Below are positions 52,595-60,116 of a stretch of 64,000 bases of DNA, piece after piece. A program made the translations under genes and the position numbers. A model generated the notes under the pieces. That model made no database searches. It was not told where the DNA came from and saw only the letters and a list, made by a program, of their open reading frames with translations. Position 1 is the stretch's first letter; the number at the start of each line of letters is the position of its first letter. The stretch lies in assembly GCF_026343335.1 (NCBI RefSeq), contig NZ_JAPELX010000001.1, positions 3,720,001 through 3,784,000 of the forward strand. The letters run 5' to 3'. This stretch comes from Streptomyces sp. NBC_00078. GTDB taxonomy: Bacteria; Actinomycetota; Actinomycetes; Streptomycetales; Streptomycetaceae.

Positions 52595-54271
52595 GTGGGC
52601 AACAGAAGGCGCGTCGCCGAGCGACGGAAGACCAAACCCGCCGTGGTCGGCGGGATGATCGCCGTGGTGATCGGCGGCGCCGGCTTCGGCGCCTACGCGC
52701 TGTACGGCGGCGGGGCAGCGGCCGACGACAGGACGGCGACGTCGTCCGCGGGCGCCGACCACAAGGCCATCAAGACCGGCCCGCTGTCCGCGGCCGAGGT
52801 GAAGACGGCGGCCCAGGGCTTCCTGGCGGCCTGGCAGCAGGGCAAGGTGACGAAGGCGGCCGCCGTCACGAACGACTCGGCGGGGGCCACCGCCCTGCTG
52901 ACCGGCTACACCAAGGACGCCCACATCACGGGCGTCACGCTCACCGCGGGCACCCGCACCGGCGACACGGTCCCCTTCTCCGTCAAGGGCACGGTGTCGT
53001 ACAAGGACACCAAGAAGCCGCTCACGTACGAGAGTTCGCTGACGGTCGTGCGCAGCAGGACGGACGGCAAGCCGTACGTCGACTGGCACGCCTCCGTCGT
53101 CCACCCCGACCTCAGGGACGGGGACACCCTGGTCACCGGCGAGTCCGGGACGCCCCCGGTCAAGGCGTACGACCGTGCAGGCGGCGAGCTGACGGCCGCC
53201 AAGTACCCGTCACTGGGCCCGGTCCTGGACGGACTGCGGGAGAAGTACGGCAAGACCGCCGGCGGCAAGGCGGGCATCGAACTGCGCGTGCTGCGCGGCA
53301 AGGAGTCCCAGAAGGCCAAGTACTCCGACAAGACGCTGCTGGCCCTCAGCAAAGGCACGCCCGGCTCGGTGAAGACGACGCTCAGCCCGACGCTGCAGGC
53401 GGCCGCCGAGCAGCAGGTGGCAAAGCAGGCGAGGGCGTCCGCGGTCGTGATGCGCCCCTCGACCGGCGAGATCCTGGCCGTCGCCAACACCTCCCACGGC
53501 TTCAACGTCGCCTTCCAGGGCTCCCTGGCGCCGGGCTCCACGATGAAGATCGTGACGTCGACGATGCTCTTCGAGAAGGACCTCGTCCACCCCGACGACT
53601 CGCACCCGTGCCCCAAGACGTACAAGCTCGCCGGCTGGACGTTCCACAACGACGACGACTCGGAGATCAAGAAGGGCACGTTCAAGCTGGCCTTCGGGGC
53701 CTCCTGCAACAACGCCTTCATCAACTTCGCGCCGAAGCTGTCCAACGGCGACCTGACGCAGGAGGCCCAGCAGGTCTACGGCCTCGGCATGAACAACTGG
53801 GCCATCGGTGTCCCGACCTTCGACGGCGCCGTCCCGGTGCAGAGCGGCGCGCAGATGGGCGCCTCCCTGATCGGGCAGGGCGGTGTGCGCATGAACCCGC
53901 TGAACATGGCGTCGGTGGCGTCCACCGTGGAGGCGGGCACCTTCCACCAGCCGTACCTGGTCGCCCCGAGCGTGGACAACCGCACGCTGGCGAAGGCCTC
54001 GCGCACGATGTCGTCGAAGACGCAGGCCGAGCTGAAGGAGGTCATGCAGTACACGGCGGCGTACGGCACGGCGTCCAAGGCGATGGCGGGCCTGGGCCCG
54101 AACTACGGCGCGAAGACGGGTTCGGCGGAGGTCGACGGCCAGAAGAAGCCCAACGGCTGGTTCACGGCGTTCCGCGGTGACCTCGTGGCCGCGGGCGTGG
54201 TCCAGGCGGGTGGACACGGCGGCGACACGGCGGGTCCGATCGTGGCGGCGCTGCTGAGGATGGGCGGCTGA
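52595..54271 (+). CDS. Penicillin-binding protein with MecA_N-type domain (2nd of two)
   Basis: The 558-residue product is a paralogue of the preceding one with the same order: basic N-terminus, membrane helix ('VVGGMIAVVIGGAGFGAYAL'), MecA_N domain and transpeptidase. Catalytic motifs are STMK at 315-318, SCN at 370-372 and KTG at 507-509. GCGGAGG is 10 nt before the GTG at 52595; a TTG at 52586 is too close to that site. The 92-bp gap to the first gene has no terminator, so both are probably co-transcribed. The stop codon lies within an 18-bp duplication. Confidence 0.9.
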   Translation: MGNRRRVAERRKTKPAVVGGMIAVVIGGAGFGAYALYGGGAAADDRTATSSAGADHKAIKTGPLSAAEVKTAAQGFLAAWQQGKVTKAAAVTNDSAGATALLTGYTKDAHITGVTLTAGTRTGDTVPFSVKGTVSYKDTKKPLTYESSLTVVRSRTDGKPYVDWHASVVHPDLRDGDTLVTGESGTPPVKAYDRAGGELTAAKYPSLGPVLDGLREKYGKTAGGKAGIELRVLRGKESQKAKYSDKTLLALSKGTPGSVKTTLSPTLQAAAEQQVAKQARASAVVMRPSTGEILAVANTSHGFNVAFQGSLAPGSTMKIVTSTMLFEKDLVHPDDSHPCPKTYKLAGWTFHNDDDSEIKKGTFKLAFGASCNNAFINFAPKLSNGDLTQEAQQVYGLGMNNWAIGVPTFDGAVPVQSGAQMGASLIGQGGVRMNPLNMASVASTVEAGTFHQPYLVAPSVDNRTLAKASRTMSSKTQAELKEVMQYTAAYGTASKAMAGLGPNYGAKTGSAEVDGQKKPNGWFTAFRGDLVAAGVVQAGGHGGDTAGPIVAALLRMGG

Positions 54272-54299
54272 GCCGAGGATCGCGGCTGAGCCGAGGATC
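54264..54299 (+). repeat. 18-bp tandem duplication spanning the PBP stop codon
   Basis: GCGGCTGAGCCGAGGATC occurs at 54264-54281 and again, identically, at 54282-54299, with a further partial GCGGCTGA. The first copy contains the gene's TGA, which recurs in frame in the second. GGCTGATCAGC follows twice nearby (54302 and 54320). Confidence 0.9.
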
Positions 54300-54325
54300 G
54301 CGGCTGATCAGCGGCCGGCGGCTGA

Positions 54326-54673
54326 TCAGCTGGTGACCGGCGCGGCCGCCATGTAGGTGCGGCGCAGGAACCGCAGCAGGGACTTGGTCTCGAACTGCAC
54401 CACCGAGACGCCCTGCGCCGAGTGGAACTCGACCACGGCCTGCACCCTGCCGCACGGCCACACGCGGACCTCTCCGCTGCCGGCCGGGGCGCGCAGGCCC
54501 TGTTCCAGGAGCGAGCGCGAGAACGTCCACTCATGAGTCCCGGGAAGGCCGACGCGCACCGAGCGCGGGTCGGTGTCGGGGTCGTAGCGCAGGACGACGG
54601 GGATCGTCTCGTCCTCGGGGATGGCGGCGTCCGTGACGACGTGGGCTCGTGCGTACTGCTCGACTACGGACAT
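54326..54673 (-). CDS. ssgE: SsgA-like protein (probable SsgE)
   Basis: SsgA-like proteins occur only in morphologically complex actinomycetes and control sporulation-specific cell division and autolysis; SsgE has been linked to spore separation. The 115-residue product has the family pattern 'PVVLRYDPDTDPRSVRVGLP', 'WTFSRSLLEQGLRAPAGSGE', 'VRVWPCGRVQAVVEFHS' and 'VQFETKSLLRFLRRTY'. The ATG at 54673 starts MSVVEQYARAH, the usual N-terminus. The SsgE label rests on recalled position next to tandem PBPs in S. coelicolor; the family call is firm. Confidence 0.85.
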   Translation of the reverse strand: MSVVEQYARAHVVTDAAIPEDETIPVVLRYDPDTDPRSVRVGLPGTHEWTFSRSLLEQGLRAPAGSGEVRVWPCGRVQAVVEFHSAQGVSVVQFETKSLLRFLRRTYMAAAPVTS

Positions 54674-54806
54674 CGTCGGCCCTCTCACGCTGCGTGATCT
54701 GTGTGGAACCTGTGCGTCCACGCACGTCTAATGTCCCATATTTTCCGAATTACGCCCCCTGGCGCAGGACAACCTGCGCGGGATGCTCTGCACGAGCCCC
54801 TCGCTC

Positions 54807-54846
54807 TTGCAAGGAGTTCGCAACAAGCCACTATCATCGAACGGTG
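54807..54846 (+). promoter_or_regulatory. Nur-like box over the -35 and leaderless promoter of nikMN
   Basis: TTGCAA-GGAGT-TCGCAA at 54807-54823 is an almost perfect match to the TTGCAA-N5-TTGCAA binding pattern of the nickel regulator Nur. TATCAT at 54832-54837 is a good -10 element, 19 bp from TTGCAA. The predicted transcription start (about 54844) coincides with the GTG start codon, so the mRNA is probably leaderless. A repressor on this box would block the -35. Confidence 0.7.
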
Positions 54847-55893
54847 CATGTGCCCGACGGATTCATCAACGCTCCCATCTCCGCCGTGACCGGTGTCGTC
54901 GCCGCGGGTGCCGTCGCCGTGAGTCTGCGCGGCGCGCGCCGCGAGCTCGACGAGCGCACGGCTCCGCTGGCCGGCCTCGTGGCGGCGTTCATCTTCGCCG
55001 TCCAGATGCTGAACTTCCCCGTCGCGGCGGGGACCAGCGGCCATCTGCTCGGCGGCGCGCTCGCCGCGATCCTCGTCGGCCCCTTCACCGGCGTCCTGTG
55101 CGTGTCCGTCGTCCTGCTGATGCAGGGCATCCTCTTCGCGGACGGCGGCCTGACCGCGCTAGGCGTGAACATCACGGACATGGCGATCGTCACGACGGTC
55201 GTCGGCTACGCCGTCTTCCGCGGCCTGGTGAAGGTGCTCCCGCGCAGGCGCCGCTCGATCACGGTCGCCTCCTTCGTCGCCGCGCTCCTGTCCGTCCCGG
55301 CCGCCGCGGTCTGCTTCACGCTGATCTACGCCGTCGGCGGCACCACGGACGTCTCCATCGGCAAGGTCGCCACCGCGATGATCGGCGTACACGTACTGAT
55401 CGGGATCGGCGAGGCGGCGATCACGGGGCTGACCGTGGGTGCGGTGATCGCCGTACGCCCCGATCTCGTGTACGGCGCGCGCGGCCTGGAGCAGAAACTC
55501 AAGCTGCGGGTGAACGGCGAACTCGTGGACGCTCCCCCGTCCGGCCCGGCGCCCGTCGCGGCGCGCACCTCCCGCCGCGCGCTGTGGGTCACCGGCCTTG
55601 TCACCTCCCTCGTACTGGCCGGCTTCGTCAGCTTCTACGCCTCCTCGAACCCCGACGGCCTGATGAAGGTCGCCCATGACAAGGGCATCGACAGCAGGGA
55701 ACAGAAGCACGCGTCGGACGGCTCCCCGCTCGCCGGCTACGGCGTCAAGGACATCACCGACGCGGGCCTCTCCCGCGGCCTCGCGGGCGTGATCGGCGTC
55801 GGTGTGACCGTCGTCGCGGGCAGCACCGTGTTCTGGGCGGTGCGCAGGCGCCGTACGGGCGACGTGTCCCCCACCAGCACGGGCGCCGTCTGA
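54844..55893 (+). CDS. ECF nickel/cobalt transporter substrate-specific subunit, CbiM-CbiN fusion
   Basis: The product is a 349-residue membrane protein. It begins MHVPDGF, in which the free N-terminus and His2 bind the metal in the CbiM/NikM family; starting at the GTG places His at position 2. About seven helices form the CbiM part ('NFPVAAGTSGHLLGGALAAI' with further His ligands). A cytoplasmic linker of about 30 residues joins a C-terminal CbiN-like part ('SNPDGLMKVAHDKG', the PDGLE-type extracytoplasmic segment between two helices). It is followed by CbiQ- and CbiO-type genes. The Nur-like box points to nickel; cobalt is the alternative. No cobalamin riboswitch is upstream. Confidence 0.9.
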   Translation: MHVPDGFINAPISAVTGVVAAGAVAVSLRGARRELDERTAPLAGLVAAFIFAVQMLNFPVAAGTSGHLLGGALAAILVGPFTGVLCVSVVLLMQGILFADGGLTALGVNITDMAIVTTVVGYAVFRGLVKVLPRRRRSITVASFVAALLSVPAAAVCFTLIYAVGGTTDVSIGKVATAMIGVHVLIGIGEAAITGLTVGAVIAVRPDLVYGARGLEQKLKLRVNGELVDAPPSGPAPVAARTSRRALWVTGLVTSLVLAGFVSFYASSNPDGLMKVAHDKGIDSREQKHASDGSPLAGYGVKDITDAGLSRGLAGVIGVGVTVVAGSTVFWAVRRRRTGDVSPTSTGAV

Positions 55894-55894
55894 C

Positions 55895-56656
55895 GTGGGC
55901 GCCGGACACGCGCACAAGCTCTACCGGCACGGGCACTCGCCGGTGCACGCCCTGCCGCCGCACACCAAGCTGGCCGCCGCGTTCGCGTTCGTGGTGGTCG
56001 TGGTGTCGACGCCGCGGGAGGCGGTGTGGGCGTTCGGCCTGTACGCCGTACTGCTCGCCGTGGTCGCGTACCTCGCGCGCGTGCCGGCCGGTTTCCTGCT
56101 GAAGCGGCTGCTGATCGAGGTGCCGTTCGTCGCGTTCGCGGTACTGATGCCGTTCGTGGCGGAGGGCGAGCGGGTGGATTTCCTGAACCTGTCGCTGAGC
56201 GTGAACGGCCTGTGGGGCGCGTGGAACGTGCTCGCCAAGGGCACGCTGGGCGTCGCCGCCTCGGTGCTGCTCGCCTCCACCACGGAGCTGCGCGAACTCC
56301 TGCTGGGACTGCAGCGGCTGAAGCTCCCGCCGCTGCTCGTGCAGATCGCGTCCTTCATGATCCGCTACGGCGATGTCATCACCGACGAGATGCGGCGGAT
56401 GCGGATCGCCCGGGAGTCGCGGGGCTTCGAGGCGCGGGGCGTGCGGCACTGGGGCGTGCTGGCGAAGTCGGCCGGCGCCCTGTTCATCCGCTCCTACGAG
56501 CGCGGGGAGCGCGTGCACCTGGCCATGGTCAGCCGCGGTTACGCCGGTTCGATGCCGGTGATCGACGAGGTGACCGCGGACCGGGCGCAGTGGTCGTACG
56601 CTCTCGCGCTCCCCTGCGCCGCCCTCGTCGTCTGCCTGCTGGGATGGACCCTGTGA
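55895..56656 (+). CDS. ECF transporter transmembrane (T) component, CbiQ/NikQ
   Basis: This 253-residue membrane protein couples the ATPase to the CbiM-type S-component. It has about five helices and the two cytoplasmic coupling motifs: 'RIARESRGFEARG' and 'AMVSRGYAG' (Ala-Arg-Gly-type grooves). The N-terminal 'GHSPVHALPPHTKL' is typical. The GTG is 1 bp after the preceding stop, and its own stop overlaps the ATPase gene start. Confidence 0.9.
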   Translation: MGAGHAHKLYRHGHSPVHALPPHTKLAAAFAFVVVVVSTPREAVWAFGLYAVLLAVVAYLARVPAGFLLKRLLIEVPFVAFAVLMPFVAEGERVDFLNLSLSVNGLWGAWNVLAKGTLGVAASVLLASTTELRELLLGLQRLKLPPLLVQIASFMIRYGDVITDEMRRMRIARESRGFEARGVRHWGVLAKSAGALFIRSYERGERVHLAMVSRGYAGSMPVIDEVTADRAQWSYALALPCAALVVCLLGWTL

Positions 56657-57414
56657 CTACTGACCGTGCTGCTTCCCTGGAGGTCTCGGGCCTCGCGTTC
56701 GCCTACCCAGACGGCCACCAGGCCCTGTTCGGCGTGGACTTCTCCCTCGCGCGCGGCGAGCGGGTCGCGCTGCTCGGCCCGAACGGAGCCGGCAAGACGA
56801 CCCTCGTGCTCCACCTCAACGGCATCCTGACCGGCGGCGCGGGCTCGGTGCACGTCGCCGGACTGCCCGTCGGGAAACAGCACATGGCCGAGATCCGGCG
56901 CCGGGTCGGCATCGTCTTCCAGGACCCGGACGACCAGCTGTTCATGCCGACGGTCCGCGAGGACGTGGCGTTCGGCCCGGCCGCGGCCGGGCTGACGGGC
57001 CCGGCACTGGAGGAGCGGGTCGACCGGGCGCTGGCCCGGGTGGGCATGGCGGAGTTCAAGGACCGGCCCCCGCACCACCTCTCCTTCGGGCAGCGGCGCC
57101 GGGTGGCCGTGGCGACCGTGCTCGCGATGGAGCCGGAGATCCTCGTGCTGGACGAGCCCTCCTCCAACCTCGACCCGGCCTCCCGTCGCGAACTGGCCGA
57201 CATCCTGCGCTCGTTGGACGTCACCGTCCTCATGGTCACCCACGACCTGCCGTACGCCCTTGAGCTGTGCCCCCGCTCCATGATCCTCAGCGGGGGCGTG
57301 ATCGCGGCGGATGGCAGGACGGCCGAGCTGCTGGCCGACGAGGACCTGATGCGCGCCCACCGCCTGGAGCTGCCCTTCGGTTTCGACCCGCGGTCCGTGA
57401 CAATGGGCGCGTGA
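56644..57414 (+). CDS. ECF transporter ATPase, CbiO/NikO
   Basis: This ATPase of about 256 residues energises nickel/cobalt uptake. Walker A is LGPNGAGKTTL, the signature LSFGQRRRVAVATVL and Walker B ILVLDEPSSNLD; 'GIVFQDPDDQLFMPTV' is the ECF-type Q-loop. The open frame extends far upstream but that part lies in cbiQ. Either the ATG at 56644 or the GTG at 56653 (overlapping the cbiQ stop) is the start. The LSFGQ signature is typical for CbiO/EcfA. Its stop overlaps the next gene's GTG, coupling it to the OhrR-like regulator. Confidence 0.9.
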   Translation: MDPVTTDRAASLEVSGLAFAYPDGHQALFGVDFSLARGERVALLGPNGAGKTTLVLHLNGILTGGAGSVHVAGLPVGKQHMAEIRRRVGIVFQDPDDQLFMPTVREDVAFGPAAAGLTGPALEERVDRALARVGMAEFKDRPPHHLSFGQRRRVAVATVLAMEPEILVLDEPSSNLDPASRRELADILRSLDVTVLMVTHDLPYALELCPRSMILSGGVIAADGRTAELLADEDLMRAHRLELPFGFDPRSVTMGA

Positions 57415-57869
57415 CGAACGAGGACCACACGGCGGCCTCTCTGCTGCTCGACGACCAGTTGTGCTTCGCGCTGTACGCGGCCCAGCGGGCGGTGACGTCC
57501 TCCTACCGTCCGCTCCTCGACGAACTCGGCCTCACCTACCCGCAGTACCTGGTCCTGCTCGTCCTGTGGGAGCGCGGCGAGAGCACGGTCAAGGCACTGG
57601 CGGCCGCCCTGCGGCTCGACTACGGCACGCTCTCGCCACTGCTGAAGCGGCTGGAGTCGGCGGGACTGGTGCGCCGGGAGCGCGCGGCGCACGACGAGCG
57701 CTCGGTGCTGGTCGCGTGCACGGGGCGCGGGGAGGAACTGCGGAAGCGCGCGGCCTGCGTACCGGGAGCGCTGCTCGCGGCGACCGGGCTCGACGCGCGG
57801 GAGGTCGCGCGTCTGCGCGAGGAGCTGTGGCGGCTGGCGGCGCGGGCCGAAGCGGCGTCGAACCGCTGA
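57411..57869 (+). CDS. ohrR: OhrR-type MarR regulator
   Basis: The 152-residue MarR protein has the OhrR hallmark Cys18 in 'LLLDDQLCFALYAAQRAV', the peroxide-sensing residue, and Tyr residues nearby. The winged helix is 'TVKALAAALRLDYGTLSPLL' followed by 'RRERAAHDERSVLVA'. It is adjacent to ohr and should repress it until organic hydroperoxide oxidises Cys18. Unusually it overlaps the end of the metal-transporter ATPase gene (GTGA), which would put it on the nikMNQO transcript as well. Confidence 0.88.
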   Translation: MTNEDHTAASLLLDDQLCFALYAAQRAVTSSYRPLLDELGLTYPQYLVLLVLWERGESTVKALAAALRLDYGTLSPLLKRLESAGLVRRERAAHDERSVLVACTGRGEELRKRAACVPGALLAATGLDAREVARLREELWRLAARAEAASNR

Positions 57870-57929
57870 TCTCGCGTTACCCGCGGTTGCTACCCCCTGG
57901 TAAGAGCAGTATCCCTACCGGTCAGTACC

Positions 57930-57953
57930 TTGTGCACGATGTATTTGCGCGCA
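57930..57953. promoter_or_regulatory. Candidate OhrR operator upstream of ohr
   Basis: TTGTGCACGA at 57930 and TTGCGCGCA at 57945 are two similar near-palindromic boxes 15 bp apart, just before the ohr ribosome site. A separate palindrome TACC-cccc-GGTA-like sequence is at 57891-57902. The boxes resemble MarR/OhrR half-sites, but the match is by eye. Confidence 0.4.
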
Positions 57954-57972
57954 CTCGTTCTGGGGGGCAGTC

Positions 57973-58419
57973 ATGAGCGACGACACCACCGTCGACACCC
58001 GGCCGACGAAAATCATGTACGTCGCCGAGGCGACCGCACATGGCGGCCGGGACGGCTACGTCACCAGCCAGGACGGCCAGATCGAGCTGAAGGTCGCGAT
58101 GCCCCGGGCGCTCGGCGGCGACGGGAACGGCACCAACCCGGAGCAGCTCTTCGCCGCCGGGTACAGCTCCTGCTTCCACAACGCGCTGGTGCTGGTCGGC
58201 CGCCGTTTCGGCTTCGACCTCACCGGCTCCACCGTCGCGGCGAAGGTCGGCATCGGCCCGAACGGGCAGCGCGGCTACGGCCTCGCGGTCGCCCTCAGCG
58301 TCTCGCTGCCCGTGCTGGACGCCGATGTCGCGGCGAAGCTCGTGGACGCGGCGCACGAGGTGTGCCCGTACTCGAACGCGACGCGCGGCAACATCGACGT
58401 AACGATCCTGTTGGGCTAG
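57973..58419 (+). CDS. ohr: Organic hydroperoxide resistance protein (Ohr)
   Basis: Ohr is a thiol peroxidase that reduces organic hydroperoxides using lipoyl partners. The 148-residue product is slightly longer than usual because of its N-terminus. The catalytic cysteines are Cys67 in 'YSSCFHNAL' and Cys131 in 'HEVCPYSNATRGNIDV', and the conserved Arg that activates the peroxidatic Cys is in 'MPRALGGDGNGTNPEQLF' before it. GGGGGG is 8 nt upstream of the ATG. It lies 103 bp after ohrR with the operator boxes between. Confidence 0.95.
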   Translation: MSDDTTVDTRPTKIMYVAEATAHGGRDGYVTSQDGQIELKVAMPRALGGDGNGTNPEQLFAAGYSSCFHNALVLVGRRFGFDLTGSTVAAKVGIGPNGQRGYGLAVALSVSLPVLDADVAAKLVDAAHEVCPYSNATRGNIDVTILLG

Positions 58420-58493
58420 CGACACCGGGGAATCGCAGGCTGAGTGGGGGCGTTGCCCACACAGTCGCAGGTCATCCGGAAGGAAGTACGGGC

Positions 58494-59669
58494 GTGGACG
58501 TGAACGGTGCGGTGGCCGAGGGCTTCGAGCCGGTCAGGCAGGCGTTCGTGCGGAACTTCGAGGTGCTCGGAGACCGGGGCGCGGCCGTCGCCGTCTACCG
58601 GGACGGGCACAAGGTCGTCGACCTGTGGGGCGGCACGAAGCACGTAGACGGTGCCGCCGGTGCCGCCGGTGCCGAGCCGTGGCAGCAGGGCACCGCCCAG
58701 ATCGTGCGCTCGGCGACCAAGGGCGTCGCCGCCGCCGTACTCCTGCTGCTGTGCCAGCGCGGGGAGCTGGACCTGGACGCGCCTGTCGGCGATCACTGGC
58801 CGGAGTTCAAGGCGGCGGGCAAGGAGCGGACGCGGGTGTGGCACCTGCTCGCGCACCGGGCGGGCGTGCCCGTGCTGGACCGCCCGCTGACCCCCGCCGA
58901 GGCCGCGGACCCCGCTCTGGGTGCCGCGGCGGTCGCCGCGCAGGCTCCGGTGTGGGAGCCCGGCACGGACCACGGGTACCACGCGCAGACGTACAGCTGG
59001 CTGACGGGCGAGCTGGTGCGGCGGGTCACCGGGCGGGGCATCGGCGAGTGGATCGCGGAGGAGATCGCGGGCCGGATCGGCGCGGACCTGTGGCTCGGGC
59101 TGCCGCAGTCCGAGGTCTCACGCGTGGGCCGGGTGGCCCAGGTCGAGCCGCCTGCGGACCTCAGCGGCCTGAAGACACGCCCCACGCGGGCGGTCGCCGA
59201 CGCCTACGCGGACAGGACCTCCCTCACGCGCCGCGCCTTCGCCGCGATCACCCCGCTGCCCGACGAGAACGACCCCGCCTACCGCGCCGCCGCCCTGCCC
59301 GCCTCCAACGGCATCGCGACGGCGGAGGGGCTGGCGCGCTTCTACGCCTCCCTGATCGGCGAAGTGGACGGCGGGACACGCCTGTTCACGCCGGAGACGG
59401 TGGAACTGGCGCGCGGCGAACGCAGTGCGGGAACGGACCGGGTGCTCGTGGTGAACACCCGGTTCGGCCTCGGCTACATGCTGCACGGAACGGCGTCCCC
59501 GCTCCTCGCGCCCACCTCCTTCGGCCACCCCGGCCGCGGCGGCGCCCTCGGCTTCGCCGACCCCGAATCCGGCATCGCCTTCGGCTATGTGACGAACGGC
59601 TTCAGGAAGAGCGTGACGGCGGATCCACGGGCGCAGGCGCTGGTACGGGCGGTACGCCAGTCCCTCTAG
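58494..59669 (+). CDS. Serine hydrolase, class C beta-lactamase/EstB-like esterase
   Basis: The product is 391 residues with the beta-lactamase/D,D-peptidase fold. SxxK is in 'VRSATKGVAAAVL', the Tyr motif is in 'GYHAQTYSWLTGEL', and the third motif is 'FGHPGRGGALGF' (HxG in place of KTG), which marks esterase-type members (EstB, lactone hydrolases) rather than true beta-lactamases. There is no signal peptide, so it is cytoplasmic. The GTG at 58494 has GGAAGGAAG 7 nt upstream. The stop overlaps the convergent dsRBD-fold gene stop by 4 bp. The natural substrate is unknown. Confidence 0.88.
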   Translation: MDVNGAVAEGFEPVRQAFVRNFEVLGDRGAAVAVYRDGHKVVDLWGGTKHVDGAAGAAGAEPWQQGTAQIVRSATKGVAAAVLLLLCQRGELDLDAPVGDHWPEFKAAGKERTRVWHLLAHRAGVPVLDRPLTPAEAADPALGAAAVAAQAPVWEPGTDHGYHAQTYSWLTGELVRRVTGRGIGEWIAEEIAGRIGADLWLGLPQSEVSRVGRVAQVEPPADLSGLKTRPTRAVADAYADRTSLTRRAFAAITPLPDENDPAYRAAALPASNGIATAEGLARFYASLIGEVDGGTRLFTPETVELARGERSAGTDRVLVVNTRFGLGYMLHGTASPLLAPTSFGHPGRGGALGFADPESGIAFGYVTNGFRKSVTADPRAQALVRAVRQSL

Positions 59670-59941
59670 ACGTTGATCGAGTGCGAGGTCCGCCCGGACG
59701 CCGAGTCGATCTCGCCGTGCGCCTTGGCGAGCATCTGCATCGCGAGTTCGTTCAGTGCCCGCGCGCCTGCGATCTCCTCACCCACCCTCGGCTGACGTGC
59801 GTCGGTGTGGTGGCGGCTCGCGTGACCGTGGGCGCGTACCTCGGTCCCGTCGGGCAGCCGCACCATCGCGACCGCCCGCGTGTGCGTCTCGTCCTCCTGG
59901 AACTCCAGCTCGACGTGCCATCCCACTGCGGTGTGCATCAT
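59666..59941 (-). CDS. dsRBD-fold protein (DUF1876)
   Basis: This 91-residue protein has the pattern 'WHVELEFQEDETHTRAVAMV' and 'GHASRHHTDARQPRVGEEIA' followed by a C-terminal helix of DUF1876, small proteins with a double-stranded-RNA-binding-like fold common in actinobacteria and of unknown role. Two consecutive ATGs are possible; GGAGGTGAT stands 5-8 nt upstream of the first, a near-perfect ribosome site indicating strong translation. It is likely stress-related in relatives, but no direct evidence is here. Confidence 0.85.
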   Translation of the reverse strand: MMHTAVGWHVELEFQEDETHTRAVAMVRLPDGTEVRAHGHASRHHTDARQPRVGEEIAGARALNELAMQMLAKAHGEIDSASGRTSHSINV

Positions 59942-60052
59942 GACGATCACCTCCGGAAGACCTGCTTCCAGAGTGCTCCTCGGCGCGTCCGCACGCACCA
60001 CTGCCGGCCCGGCTGCCGGCCCTGCGGCTATCGGCCCCTCCGGACTATCCGT

Positions 60053-60099
60053 CCTTCCGAAGCCGTGGGGCAGCGCACTGCGCCACGGCGTTCGGAAGG
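60053..60099 (-). terminator. Hairpin terminator after the MMPL transporter gene
   Basis: CCTTCCGAA and GCCGTGG on the left pair with CCACGGC and TTCGGAAGG on the right with a single bulged G, a stem of about 16 bp. It is 18 bp past the MMPL stop on the reverse strand. Confidence 0.8.
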
Positions 60100-60116
60100 C
60101 CGCCCGGAGCCGGGGC

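Noticed and set aside
54674..54843. Cobalamin riboswitch upstream of the CbiM-type gene
   Set aside because: No B12-box-like core, and the -10 element places transcription at the start codon, leaving no leader.
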